From: Pithys albifrons albifrons
Taxonomy: Eukaryota > Chordata > Aves > Passeriformes > Thamnophilidae
DNA length: 64,000 nucleotides
Assembly: GCF_047495875.1 (NCBI RefSeq)
Contig: NC_092462.1
Location: 41,825,669 to 41,889,668 of the forward strand
Direction of reading: 5' to 3'
The notes below the pieces were generated by a model. The model did not search any database. It had not been told where the DNA came from and worked only from the letters and a program-made list of their open reading frames with translations. Shown piece by piece: positions 27,201 through 42,200 of the stretch. Within the stretch, counting starts at the first letter, position 1; each line of letters opens with the position of its first letter. The position numbers and the translations under genes were made by a program.

Positions 27201-30200
27201 CTTGGCTCTAAGGTGTAAGTCAAACAACCACTGAGCAGTAGAGTTGTAATATGACAGTACAATAATAAATTGTAAAAATTCTCCAAAAGATCCAGTTGAT
27301 TTACTGCTTAACAGCACTGAAATATATATAAAATTTTTCAAACTGTAGTACTATTTAGCTTTTACATATTCCAACAATGCTGCATGAAAAATAAGTTATC
27401 AAGAAATTTGCACATTCCACTAAAGTAGAATAAAAAGTATTTTTAAATGATATTTCTGTCTAGTGCTTCTAAACATTCTGTAGCTTTGTGAGTGCAAAAC
27501 AACTATTCTGTAGTTACTAAAAACATTCTTTTGATACTTTGCTATCCTTTCAGCTCAGAATGTTGTCTTTTTACATTTAAGTGGCATTTTGATGTAAAAT
27601 GATATTTAAAGTAGTATGTTTCTTTTAAGTGAACTTTTAAAGGTAAGGGGTAATTTAATAAATGGCAAGTGGACGTGCACAATCACAATGAGATACATCA
27701 TCCATAACAACTGGGGCCTGGAGGGCAGTTAAGAATTGGTTCTTGTGTCAAAGTGGTCCAGCAAGAAAAGTCTCAAAGTAAATTAGAGTGGAAATGTTTT
27801 GTAGAAAATGAACAGAAATCCCTGAATATGTTACCACTGAGATTCTGATGCAAAATTCTCATCTGTACAAATAAGTACACCTTTCCCTGGGGACACTTAA
27901 CACTTGAGTGAGTTCTTTGACAGACTGTAAGGCTATGATAAACTATTGAAAAGCTTAATAAGATTGGAATAGAACATAATCAATCCTTGGAAAATTTGGT
28001 TTTCTTCCTGGTTCCTTTCCTTTTGTCACCCATTGCCTTGAATTTGATTGGCAGATAAATAGGAAGCCACTGAATATGGAAATGTTGTATCAAGGATACC
28101 AGCCTGGGTGCTTGCTGGATTTTTCTGTTTGCTTTTATTGATTATAAATGGTTGTCTATTACCATCCTTCCTTCTCTGACCTGCATATTTCCTCTACTGG
28201 TCTTCCAAGTCATTAGCATTTAGCACAAGAATATAGAAAAACTATAGAAGAATAAATTGACACAGCTGAGAGAAAAAGTAGGTAATGTAGAATGTCAAGA
28301 AGATGTTCAGTTAGATAAAGTTAGGTCATAGGTCTTTTTAGGAATTAAAATGAAATGTGGAGTTGTAATTAGTAGTCAAGAAGTCCAGACCTGCTGCTGC
28401 TAAAAGAGATTGAATGAAATTAAAGCTCCACAAAACAAGGAGGAAGAAAGGACAGGGTAAAGGCAGGACCTTGCCAATGACATTTTTTTCTATCACCGTT
28501 GTGTGCACATATATATATAATCTGTACAGATACATATAATGATAAAATTTGGGTCTGGAAAATGATGCTATGTTATAGCTGTATTTCCTAGAACATCCAA
28601 TTGGATAGATTAGCACTGTATTGATCCTTTAAACATGGAGGAATAGATTTGACATGAATAGATTTCTACAGATATCAGTAAAAGCTGTTCCCTTTTACTG
28701 TAGGTAGAGCATAGTTGAAGAGTTGCTGTGTCAGGATCACTTTTTCATCAGTCTATGTTTGTCACAGCAAAATCTGAGGCATTGCTTGATCCTCACTTTG
28801 TTTATTAAAAAGAAAGTAACCTCTCCTGTAAAACAAAGAGAATGAGCAATTTATCTTTTACTTCTTCGTTTAGCCCTCCTTCTTGCCTGATGCCAGTAAA
28901 TTGGCAAACAACCAATCAAAAAAGCTCCAACGAAACACCTTTTAAACATACTTTTGACAAACACTTCATGTGCTATTCCTACCTCTTCTCTATATGTTTT
29001 TAGTTGCTTAGTCTATTAAAATGGCTGTTTTCAGTAGACCAAGCAAATTGCTCTCCTACGTTTATACAAATACTGCAGCAGCATTACTGGAATTACATTA
29101 TACTACAACTTAACCTTGGGATTGGCTTGCCATAGTGCTGGATACCTGCTATCCAGGCTATACATGCGAACCAGACTATTTAGATCTTGCTCTTTATCCC
29201 AAGAGGTTTGGCATACTTGGGGAATAAAGACTATGCCCAAATTCAAGTAAAAACATCAAATTTCTCACAGACCGATTTTTTTAGAATTTAATTAATGTAA
29301 AAGTAAGTTTTTAATGCTATTAGCAACACTATGCATGAAATGAAAAAGTATAATAGCAGTGCTGTAAATTTCAGGAGAAAAAGCTTTACCAGAAGTATTT
29401 TCTTTGGTCCACTTTTTCTTCTTGCTTTACCTGGCTTCATTGCATTCTGTTCTGCAGTAAATTTCAATTCTCTTTAAAGCCACTACCAGAAACAGACTAA
29501 TGCATAGACACAGAAAAGGTATAAAACAATTACTATGCTCATTCATGTGTATGAGAAACTGTGCAATGGGTAAATAACATATACAAATTGCATTAGAAAT
29601 ACCTTTACTCTGTTAAACTGCTGCTAAAGTGAGACCTGCAAGTTAGGTAGTACTTTTATCCACGTAATATCCATTCATATTTGTTACAAAAAAAGAAAGC
29701 AGACATGTAATAATTTCAGTTTTCTCTGTGCTTTAATTTAGGCTTGCAACATGCAAGTCTTGCAAGTCTTCTAAGTTTCACTTAATGTATTAGGAATTGA
29801 TTTTAAGCAGCTATGGCCCTAGCTATTTTCTTCCTCGATTTCCTTTGTTTTCTGGCTTCTTTGGAGGCTTTGTTATGCTTGTGTCTTTAGAAGAGTAAAA
29901 TATGTCACTTCTTTTCATTGCTGCTTACATTGTTCTAAGAGTTTAATTTTCACATCCTCCCAGTTTTTCTCATTTTTTTAATTAACATTAAGATTGTGTG
30001 TCCTCCCATCTGTGACACGTTCTTCAGTGTTTACAGTACTATACTAGATGATAATTTTGGATAGAGACAGAAATAGCTACCTCTCTTGCTACTACCTTAC
30101 CAGGCATAGAAATTCTTTTTTGCGAAGTGTTTCTCCAAGGGGCAAGAGGAGTTTCTCACTCATCTTTGTCACCTCTTTTCCATTCCACCTCTGATTTGTC

Positions 30201-33200
30201 AGTGTTCCATTTTCTTCCTGTGCAGTCCTTTAGCTGATGGGGTCAACTTCTATGATGCATGACCAGCAAGTGCCAGTTCAAATTCAGGTGAAGATTCTGT
30301 TTTGTTTCTGGCAGGTATATTAGAGTAGCAGTACTTCCATCCTCAACTGATATCAGCTGTCTGTTCCGCACCAAAGTTCATCCTGCTATGGAAACCATCT
30401 TATTCAACGAGATATTCAGAATCGCCATTTCCCAAGTAACACTACTACAGAAGACACTGAGAGTAGATGTTTGTGCTGTCAGTAGAAGTCATCAGGAAGA
30501 ATGCTTGGTATGCAGTTTTATTTCTGGGGGTTTTTGGCATGCTTCGATGGTCAAGGCTGCTAAAATTCCACAGTGCTTGGAGACAAACTCTGAAGCATAA
30601 CTTATTTGTTGCTATAGTACTTAAAATACTGCCTTTCACTGAAATTCCTGATACAGAACCTAATCCTGGATGGAAGTTCTAGCAGGTGTTATGATAATTC
30701 TCACACTGCATTACCATAACCCTTTAAATATAGATTGCTATTCTGTCTGCCATTTAATACATAAAACCTCCATAAACTTCAATATAACATGACCTTAACA
30801 CTAGATTTTAAAGTAAAAGCTGAAAAAGAGCCACAGGGAGGAAAAAACGGCAGCAAACTCATGTGATCACAACTTGTCACAAAGAGCAAACTAAATTATG
30901 GTTTTGCATATTGTTTTAAATTATATGATGAACACCTTTTTGGTTTTCATGATCTGTAGAAATAATAAAAAGGCATGACATTCATAACTCAGACCATTGG
31001 GAACTGTCACGTTTTAAATTTTGTTTTTAATCATGGTCATCACCTAATCAGTGATGCCTCATTTACTTTCAAATTGCTTTTGCATGGTCTGGTACAACTG
31101 AGTTTAGTTTTTCACCATGTGAGTGATTTTAGTAGCACAGTGAGACTTTTTTAGTTACAACACAACTGAAGAGATGCTGGAACCTGCTGGGGTTCATCAG
31201 CTCCAACTGCTGGGAACAGCCTCTCACTTTCAGAAATCTCTAAGTTTATTCCTGGGGATTCTGTTGGGGATTCAGTATGTGAGAGGTTTCCCCGGAGGAA
31301 AAGAAAGAGCAGCAGAGCAAAAATGCAATAGAATGCAGGATACAACGGTGAAGAAAATACCCAACAACAACAAAAAGCCCCCCCACAGAAGACAAGGGTT
31401 AATCACAAGATCAAATCAAAGAGTTGGGAGTATCATCCCAGCAGAAAGCCCTGGGCAATATGACCAGAGTCTTGGCAAGAGCTGTGTATGCAGTCCAGTA
31501 GCCAAAGAACAGAGGATTCTAATCTCCAAGGCACAGCCCAAACATGAGTACTTCAGAAGTTTTCCCAGAGTACCAACTCAGTGGGTGTCAGTGCTTGTCC
31601 AAATGAAAGGGTTTCTTAATCTTTTGCTGTCTTTTCATCTGCTCCTTCACTGGTTAGAGCAAACAAGGTCATCCATTATTTCCAAGTGGATGGTTTTTGT
31701 GGTGGGACAACTAAAAATTATGTGAGATTTGCTGCCCCACAGGTTGGTGCTACAGGCTTCATTGGCACAGGTTTCTGATACTGGATGCAGCAGAAAGCAG
31801 GTGTGTGCATTACAGTAATAGAGATGTGCGTGTGTGCACATGGGGAGAAATTCTGCAGACTGAAATCAAGGATTGGCCATATGAAGGACTTCTCCATTAA
31901 CTTGTATTTGCTTATTTTAGCTGGAAGTGGAAAGAAATAGAAAGTTGTACAGTTGAAAAGGGAATTAAGATTCGTGTCAAACTGGTGCTACCTATTTCAC
32001 ATGGTAAATACTGTAGAATTTATTTTCAGCTGTTTTGTAGCAAACAGAACCAAGTTAAACAGTTTTCTTCCCCTTTCTTATTTTGTGCAGACTGGGACTC
32101 AGATCAGCCTGGCAGATTTATCATTTTCTGATGAGACCTGTGCGCTCTGGTACAACCTGTTGCCTTGCAAGCAAATTCCTGGCAAAAAAACCAAGGAACA
32201 AAATGATGAATGCATGTTTCTGCTAAGCAAGCAGTCACTGGACTCACTGGACTTGGTGAGCAATGGGTTGGCTATGACTGCAGTAGCAAGAAAAAGAGAC
32301 TCGAATTGTGCTGTTGCATTGTGGTTATTTGAATGTGTTAATTGACCTCCTCTGAAGGTCCAAGGCTCTGTTTTGCAACACTTTTGACTAGCATGACTTC
32401 GTGTGTGAGTAGTTCCTGTGTGGGGTGTCAGACTTGTTAGGGAGGGGGATAGGACAGATGCTTTTTAGTGGGATACAAAATTGCACTCCAATTTGAAACA
32501 CTTCATCTGTATTTCTTTTTAGAAAGAATGTTATTGAAGAGCTTCTGAAAGTTTACCATTTATTTTCATGTGCCCACATTAAAAATTGCTATTTATTAAC
32601 TATTTAAAGCCATTGCACTGAAAATGCTGTTTATGCAAAACACATACTGATTCTGGTTAAATAAGCTTCTTTGCTTTAATGCCTTTTTAAAAGAACCACA
32701 TTAAAATATAACTTTAAAGAGCACCCTTTTTTCACCTCAGAATATTACAAGTATGAGAGGGAAGAAGAGAAAATACATTAAAGGATGACAAGAGCATATT
32801 TGATTGCATTGTCATTTAAAAAACAACCTATTTTTGATTCATATTTACTGTGTTTAAAAGCAATAATTTAATGTGCTGTACACTAACAATTCAAACACTT
32901 TTTACCTGTGATTTGGATCAGTTTCTGTTGCAAACTAGGGCCTAGTGGACTGCACACACCAATATGATGTTCAAGCAAATCCCAAGTTTATTCAAAAACA
33001 CAGGTAATATATGACTTCGTGTGACCCCGCCCCAGGTGCAGTGGTCTGACTCCAATTGGTTGAGGCTGGAAACATGTCCTTTTAAGGTGAAAATGAAACT
33101 TGTGAGGTGGTCCTCCAGACCCACCTGAATCAGGGCTGCAACAAGTTTCTGCTGACATCAGGGAGCAGCAGGGTAATGCAGCTCTTGCAAGGGTTGTCAG

Positions 33201-36200
33201 TTTTTTTACCACTTATGTATCACTCAATTCTGCTTTCATCTTTTCTTGGCTTGTGACCAGGATGCTGTGTCAGTTCTGCTGGAGAGGACATCTGCTGAGC
33301 TGGAAGCAGTAGAGCAGGAGCTGGCTGCAGATGAGGAGGAGGAGGAGCAGGAGCAAAGAGGCTCTGAGGAAGACTGGTAAAGCCACTTTTCCTCCCTCAT
33401 TCCCCTTGTTCATACTTGAACGATTCAGCGCATCCTTCCTATTCTTTGACAAACAAAAGGAGATTGGAGATGTTTGGAGATTGTAGACCTGTAGAATTGG
33501 TTTGGGTTGGAAGGGACCTTTAAAGATCATCCAGTTCCAGTGGAATTGGAGTAAAGTCTTGTTCTCTTGTGTGGTCAATTCATTCACGTTCTTTTAGGTT
33601 TACAGTGTCTTGGCTGCTCTATTAACTCTTACTGCCAGTGCTCCTCCGCTCCAAGTACACCTTCTTAACAAAACCGCTTAGCCAGTCTAAGCCACTGGAG
33701 GTGTAGCACAAGGTCTCATATCAAATATTATAGTTCAATTAAGTGTCATAAGCAGTTAACAGGATTTGAAAAGGGAGCTGCTGTCTGACAAAGTAAGTGT
33801 GGGTGTGCTTCCATTGATGGTCTTGTTTTTGAAGAAACAGTGAGCTTTCCCAAGAAACAGATTTCTTGATAAAATGCTATTTGAGTTCTGTTATTGTGCA
33901 ATTTCTTAGCTACAGTGTAGAAGTAAATACATGCTTTATTTTGAGGGAAAGGGAGACTCACTCATTTGTTTATGAACTTCTTATATAACAAAATTCCTTC
34001 AATGTTATCAACATTACAGTCATTGAATGTAGTGCAGTGTTGTCATAGTGATCCTGAGATTGAACTGTAGTAGCACTTGCTGAGTTGTACTGGAGGCTGC
34101 AATGAAATGTGCCTTCACATGAAATTAGTGGAATCATCTGGATATTTTCCCCATCAGGAAAATGCATACCTTATACATAGGTGCAAGTCTAGGCCTTCTG
34201 ATATCTTTCTCTGGTGAACCTTTTCAGTTCTAGAATAAGCCTGGGTTACTTCTGTTCATACAGGCTAGAGATGCTCATAGAAGCCTCTGATGAGATTGTG
34301 GATGAAGAGGAAGATGGCATTAAGCTGGCAGTAGATGGCAGCTATACTGATGACATGGGGTTACCCATCAATGCACCAGAAACAAAAGAAGACAAGGACA
34401 GAGAACCCACTGATGAGGCGCATGAAAGCCAGCAAGCTGCTGTAATACTAACACTGGTGAATATCTTAAAATTGACATTCCTATTAAAAGTGACACATCT
34501 TACTGTGTCTAGAGATCTATTTCTGAGCAGTTAATACAGAAATCTGCTTCATTTGAGCACTTAAAATTTGATGTGGACTTTGCTGTAGCACTTGTCAGCA
34601 TGCACTTGTGATGCAATCAGTGTGGTCACTTCTGAGCTAGGAAGCGGACGTTTAACAGACATGCTGAGCAGAACTTCTAAGCTCAAAACAATTAACTGAA
34701 ACTCTAGCTTCACTTTTTGGTTGCATAGGGAGAGTATTCAAAATAAAAGTGCAGTTCAGTAGTTTCAGCTTGTGCATATTGAAAATATTTTTGCTCATCT
34801 ATTTCATAGTTTCCTTTTTTTTTTTCTGATTCATCTGATAAACATGGGTAAACACAGAACAGGGGTCAAGACCTTTAAACCATTGCCAGGATTTCTGTAT
34901 TTCTTCCCTCTGTTTTAAGGTGTGAAATACAAAAACTGGCTTAGCAGAGAAAAGGATGGAAGATTAATGAACAGTGTTAAGCTGAACTACCACTGAACTA
35001 CCTACACACCACACAAAACAAATTCTAATTCCATGTTCTTGGTAATTGTTGTCTCTAAATTATATTCCATTTTCCTGGAAGCACTCCTGGTAAATTTGTA
35101 GTAAACATATCCCTGATAGGGTAGCACACCCTCAGAAATAAAATTTTTAGAACCTTTCTGCATCTGAATAAAAATACTGTTGCATGCGTTAAACCCACAG
35201 GTTCTGTAAGACAGCAGAGGTAAAAAGGCAAAGTGACATCTCGTTCCTTCAACTCTGTGACAATACAGAAGTTCAGCACCCCAGTGGACTTGCTGGAAAC
35301 TGTAATTAACTGCCAATTAATGTGGCAAGATTCCAAATGAGCTAAGGCCATGGAATTAAAAGGACTGACAGTCTGCTGGGTAGGAAGCAAATGTAGATCA
35401 AAGCCCTCACTCGGCAAGGGGAGACATCAAGGACAACAAGTGAAGGCTAGGCATGCACACAAGTACTTTGCTAAGCCTGGACTGGATGAACCTGGAGAAT
35501 GAATTAAAGACGTAGCAGACTGCATTGCAGAGCCAGGCACAGTCTGGATCTTTGTGTGCCAGATCCTCTCGGGTTTGCAGTTGTCCTGTTTAGGACACTG
35601 TATTTATCACCTGCACTTTGAAAACTATGAACCTTTTTAAATTACCCAAGCTGAAGAAAAAGCCCCAGTGCACATCAAGAACACTGGATGTTCTAGCAGC
35701 TGCAGAAGTTGATCTAGTCTGGCAGTCAGGATGTTTGCAGCATGTAAGTGAGCACAGGCCATGCCCCTTGTGGGAATGGGGGGCACCTGAAGCTCCCTGT
35801 GGCACACACTGGTCAACTGTAGCAGGCAGCAGGCCATGCTGAGGGACAGCAGCCAGTAGTGTCTTTTCCCTGGGTTCACAAGGCAGGTGAAGCTCTGCAT
35901 ATTGCCATACAGCAGCCCTGGTGCTGAGGGTTGGGCATGTAGCAGTATGTCTGGAAGAACCTGGGCAATATAACTTTCCCAGCTCCTTTCAGTGTGCACA
36001 GGCACCATCTCTAGCATGGCAGAATCTTGCTTGTCTGCAAATACAAAACTAAATATAAATGCACAATAATAGCATCTGCAAATGGCAAAGTAAAACACTT
36101 GTTGCACTGTTGCATCAGACCATCTGTCAGGCAGCAAAGGCCTTTCTGCAAAAGCTTTAGTTTCACTGGCTACAAAGAGTACCTTCAAAGCCTCTCCACT

Positions 36201-39200
36201 CACTTGTTAAGCCTTTTGGGAATTTTGTGTTTCTTTACTTAGCATGAGTTCTCCGTAAATGCAAGTTGCTTTTTGCTGCTGGCCTTTTTCCATCCACTGC
36301 AAGATAATAAGGATGCTTGTAAAATCCAAAGTCACAAAAACTAGTGCTGACATGTATCTGGATATAGTAGGTCTTCTAAACTAAATTTCTTTCCATAGGT
36401 TGATAAAGAGACTAACACTGAAGAATCAGCTGACGAGAACACACCAGTCCGGCCCAAAGACAGAGCCAGCTGGAGCTCAAGACAGCATCCCTTTGTCAGG
36501 AACAGCATGATAGTGCGCTCACAGACCTTCTCTCCAGGCGAGCGGAACCAATACATCTGTAGGGTAAGAGGAAAGACACTTGGAATGAAGAGCTATTAAC
36601 CAAACAGTCATTTAACTTCTTGGGAATGAAGGATTAATGACAGGGAATCATGTACCAGTTTTCCCTGCAAGAGGCAGAGCCTGTGCTTTCTCTAGAGTCT
36701 TTTTTTCTCTAACTGACCTGATGCATAGTAGAATTGACTTTCAGCAGAGTTGCACACTTTTGCAAAACAGCTCTACTAGGGCAAAAATACATCCTATTGG
36801 AGAGAAGTAACACATGCCTGTGCTGGCTGGCTGCTTGTCATCAACTACAAAGCACTCACAGCAAAATAATTTGTTAAAACATGGAATAGAAGTCACTGTA
36901 AAATGCCATTGAATTACCATATTTTAATAATGCAGCCATTTAAGGGTAACAGTGTGGAAAGAGCTCAGTCATCAATTTTAAATCTCGCTTTGTATCTCAA
37001 CTGGTTTTAAACCTGTGCAGCCCAAATCCTGCTGTAATTGCATCTTTGAAAGATGTGCGAGCACTGCCTCAGGGCTGGGTTTTAAACATGGCTTTGGCAG
37101 CTAAGTTCGCAGTCTCTCTAGATCTATGGTAGTGTGGAAAAAAGAGATTTAAATTGTCAGCCTTGTTGCTGCTAAACTAACTGTAAAACTCATGTGTTTA
37201 AAGATTAAAGCATGGGTTACCAGATCTATAGATTTTAATTACAAAAAACCCTAGAAAAGGCAGTTTATTTTGATCTTTAGTTTCTACAGGTTACTCATAC
37301 AAGTATGACTTTTTTAAAAAAAGAATACTTAAGCTTTAATTCTCCATTCAGAGACAGTTGTTTTAATCATTTGGGAACATTAAAGCTGATCTCTTCTCTG
37401 TGATTCTCATTAGCCTAAAAAAAAATCTATAGACAATACCTACATACTATTCCATATACCCTCCAGAATGAAACACAGCAGAGTGTTACAATCTTTATAT
37501 AATTTGGATAGATTATTGACTTAATTCAGAACCTAGGCTTCATCTTAATTTCCATACTGGAATTTATATCCTAAATGGAAATTAGAAGTATTGGCACAAA
37601 ATACAGCCTTAGCTAACTACCTATGTAGGTCTTCAAAAGGAAGAAAAGCAAGTTGCTTTGTAGTTAGTGTAAACTCCTGCAGTTTTTGCATCTGCAAAAC
37701 TGTTGGGCTTTCATATCTTTGAACATTGCTACCTACCTGCTTCCAGAAGCCAGAATTCAAAAAAAGCTTACCTTGAACAAACCATTTTTTTCCTGATTGG
37801 ATGTAGTATTGCCTGGAAGCGAGGTACTCTGGGGAAAAAAACATATCTGCACAGATAAATGTTGTGCAGTTTCCAGAATACTTGTCCTCTGTTGCGGCTC
37901 CAGAGTGGGCACTGTAGCTGCACCCAGATTCGCAGGGAGGGCTGAACAACATGGGTCTCCCCAGTCCCAAATGTCAGTTTGCACCACAAGCATATCCAGC
38001 CTTGTTTGCTTTGTGGTGCTGCATGAGAGGAAAGCACCTGTTGGATATGCTCTGGTGAGCTGCCAGCTGCTTTCTATTCAGAAGAGATGGCCTGGCTTTA
38101 AGAGAGTACCTACTCTTATACAGTGGTACAGAAAACGCAGAGATCTTTGAGGGCTAAAAGAACAGAAGCAAAGACTGTTGGTGCCTTTGAAAAATCTCCC
38201 TTGAAAAGTGCTTAAAGAGCATCCGTGATGATAGCTGCCTCTCTGTACCCAGGGGTGAGCTCCCAGTAGTGACTTATGGTGCAAAGACAGATTTGTCTCC
38301 TGAGAGGTGTACTCATATTGCAAGATGTTGTATTTCTCACCCCCAGGCCCCAGCCAGCCCTGTGTAAGCACACTTTGGGGCTCTGGCTTCACTTACTGAA
38401 ATGTTAGCAGAATAGTTCTTTTTGTCTGGCCTTTTCTGAAGAGGTGAAATACATATCCTGCAGGGAGATGCTTCTGTTTTCCCTGGAGATTACCACCTAT
38501 TAGATGCTGATGCATTTAACAACAAGTCTGCGCCAATGGAATGGAACAAATGCGAAAGTTAAGAAAGCTGTTGCCAAGCTGTGGCACATGATTTTGAGAA
38601 GCAGGAAGTGCTTCTGAAGGAACCTGTAGGCACACCTATACACTTGTTACAAATAATAATACTACAAAAATATTGCTTGTTGGAAAGGTGCATGTCTACA
38701 GTAATTTACCTTCCTTGTAGTAAATTTGTTAAAAGCCTGCCCCAGGTAAGTGAATCCATAGTTTGTATCTGCAGCCAGACAATGATTTTTCAGTATTTAA
38801 TAACCATAGTTACCTTCCTTGCATTCCTAAAGAGTCTACTTATTATTCATTCGGTGAGATCAATGGTTGTCTTTGTGTAGGATTAGAATTTTGGAGTAGA
38901 TGAATATTCTAGTTGCAGATTTTTTTACTTTATACTAAAAATATGACCTACATGTATATCAACACTGAGGTTCTCTTGACTGGTTATGTCAATACAGATG
39001 TATTTCCATATGAAGGTGCTTTATATGTGTTTGTTATGTACGTTTTGACAGTTGAATCGAAGCGACAGTGACAGCTCCACACTAGCCAAGAAGTCTCTCT
39101 TTGTGAGAAACGCCACGGAGCGGCGGAGCCTGAGAGTTAAACGGGTATGTGCTATGTCATCTGGACATGGTTTACAACAAAGGAAGGGAAGAGAAGGAAT

Positions 39201-42200
39201 AACAAAAGACTTAAAGGATATGCTTTATTGCCAGTTTTTCAGCAACAGCAATGCAAGTACCACATGTAGTCCTGTAGTTTCCCATTGATATCCCAACGCA
39301 GTGGTCTCAGTGGCACAGCTTCCCCCTCTAACAAAGCCTGTGTTGTTTTAGTTGTGGCTGAAGCCAGCAGTCAGACACTGCTGCTAAGCATGATGGCATT
39401 TGTTGTTGAACTTGAGCTTACTGCTGAACTGGAGGGATCTGGGTTAAAGAACTTGTATTACGAAGGGCCCCAGGGTGGCTCACACTGCACAAAAGTCAAC
39501 ACCAGCAAGATATATCGTAAGCAAATTTTGGTGGAAATTTCAAGGATTTAGATGTTCTTCAAAAGGGATTTACTCTTCTTCAAGAGTGTCCAAGTAGCAA
39601 AAGGATTGAAGGGCAAGAGAGTAAGATTCTCCTTCTCTTGCATGAAATTAATTCTTACATAAATTGAGAGAGTTATATTTTAATCTTAACTGTAACTAGA
39701 AAAATAGTCCTGTGGAAGGCACGTTACCAGGTAGCAGGATTACATTTTGCATAAAAAAGAAATACTGAATAGTTTGGGATAGCTTCTCGTGCCTGACTTA
39801 CTCATGCAAAAAGTCTCTGTGAAAGAACAGTAAGTAATGTGAAATATGCTGCAGAAATGCATGTTTACAGACATGGTAATATTGTGTGCTACCATCTCTG
39901 GTAGGTTAGGCCTTGAAAAAGCAAATGTTTATAAAAATGTAATTTAAATCTAGGGGGAAATCCATAGTGTTGGGTCTCCTGGCATTGTGTCATCCTGGGG
40001 ATCAGAATAGTTTTTTTGGTTTTAACCTGTAAATTGTGCACCTGGTTGGAGAAACTTTTGCATTCAATAACTAGTGACTGAAATAAAATATCAGGATATG
40101 TGAATTTTTGGACTTAAAAAAAAGACTGCTAAAGAAAAACACAAAAGAACAAACCAAAAACCAAAACAAAAAAAACCCTTGGTCTTTTCTGCCTGTATTA
40201 TGTCTACACTAGCCTCTCTATATGATAATTCTTATTGTTCTGTTTCCCAAATGTTTCAGCCTGTTTGCCAGCCAATCATGCGCAGAGCTACGCAGGAGTG
40301 TCCCGTGCGCACTTCCCTGGACTTGGAGCTGGACCTCCAGGCATCACGCACCAGACAGAATCGTCTGAATGATGAGCTTCAGGCCTTGAGGGACCTGAAA
40401 CAGAAACTTGAGGAAATGAAAGACAGAGGAGAGGCAGAGCTTCCCCTGTGTGTGCTAGAGGATGAACGTTTCCAGAAACTCTTGAAACAAGCTGAAAAAC
40501 AGGTACGAGCAGATTTGGATATGTGTGAGTAAGTAGGCATATACAATGATGAGCTCTGAATTAGATGTTACGAGTGAGATACTCCAGATATAAGTAACAA
40601 AAACATCAGCAAAAACATCACAGCAATCAGCAGATGTCAAAAAGCAAATAAGACAGGAGTTACTAAGAAAAGAACTTGGAATAAAACAAATAATTGCTTT
40701 ATGATCCAAATACTATTAGGCATGTAATTTAAATGTTGTTCATTTCTTGGTCCCCTTCTCAAAGTGGAAAATAAAACTACAGAGGGTGAGGTCAATAAGG
40801 ATGGTCAAAGAAGGAAACAGCTTTCCTGTTAGGAGTGGCTAAATAGCTACAACTGAAGTCTATACAATCATGAGTGGAGATAGAGGAAAGCAATTAATCA
40901 TTGTCTTTTATTCTACAGGAAGTAGAGAATTGAAGTGGTGGCAGGTTAAATGCAAGCAAATATAGCACAACATGCAGAAACTGTAAAAACATTTTCAACA
41001 GAACATTGAGTGCCACAAGTTTGTGTAGGTTCAAAAATTTATGATTTCATCAATTTGATAAATTCATGGAAGAAAAATCCAACAGAGGTCATTAACTATA
41101 ATGACACCATACACTTCAAGAAGTCCTCAACTGTATAATAGCTTAGGAAACAAAACTTCTTTCCAGTATGTTCTCCCAGTTCTATGTTTGTACCCTGTTC
41201 TGTCTTTCTGTCTCTCTTTTGGCATCTGCTGTTGACTGTAGTTAGTGAAGTTCTGAAATGACCATGAAACACTAGTGGAGTTTAGGCTGAGCATTGACAA
41301 GTGTCTGAAAAACCCTGGGGCAAAATGCAGTAAGACAGTGCTGATAAAACATCACACAGTGTAACTGTTGTTTTATACCATATTAATTGTATGAATTTGA
41401 TCTAAGTTTTAATCCATAAAAATAGTAGCTTACAGAAACGAAGTGTAGCTAAACATATTTAGAAGTTCATAGTTAATATCTAATGCTGGATGCAGGATTG
41501 AAAAGAGAATTTCTGGTTGCTTAATTTAAAACTGCTCCCACTCTAAAGCTATTCCCACTGGAACATAGTGTGCCTCTGTAACATTTAGTATTATCAATCC
41601 TTTGGATTTGTGGTTTATTTCAGCTGGCTCTCTCCAGGCAGCAGGGAGGTTTGTCACACTTTATATCACTGGTGTCAGTGATCAACACCATTTCCACACA
41701 ACTGTGGTGAGGAATAAGGGTAATAATATATATTCCTAAAATATATACAGCATTTAAGTCCTCCTTTCCAAGGTAGAAGTCAGAACAATGATCACAGTCA
41801 CTCCACCTCTTTGAAGAGTGGTTACAAAGTTTCTTGACATATTTCTACCCTTAAAATCTTGCAGCCTTCCCCTGTGGAGTAAAACATCCCTGAGAATGCT
41901 GTACTCTGCTGTCAGTGTTCCCTCTTGGGTTTGCAAAGCACAGCAGCCTCGAGAACATTGTCCTAGATTATTTTTTAGTTCCTGCAGGCATTATAATGGC
42001 ACAGACTAATGCAGCAGCTGGAAACGCCAGAGAAATTGAGTCTCAAATGAAAAATGAAATCGCAGATGTGGGGAATGTTGAGAATCAGTGGCTGTTTGCT
42101 AGCACTCAGTTACTCTGCTGGAAGCCAGATACAGAGGCTCCATACCTTCCTACCACACCTTCCTAAGTGCAAGTATGTAAAACCCACTAATACCTGCAGA

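Noticed and set aside
31174..31725. 183-codon open frame on the + strand
   Set aside because: It lies in a WWC2 intron, has no recognisable domain and looks like chance. A tttatt (antisense AATAAA) near 31246 made me consider an LTR, but I found no ends or duplication.
35637..36203. 188-codon open frame on the - strand
   Set aside because: Intronic and antisense, cysteine- and leucine-rich without a domain; probably chance.
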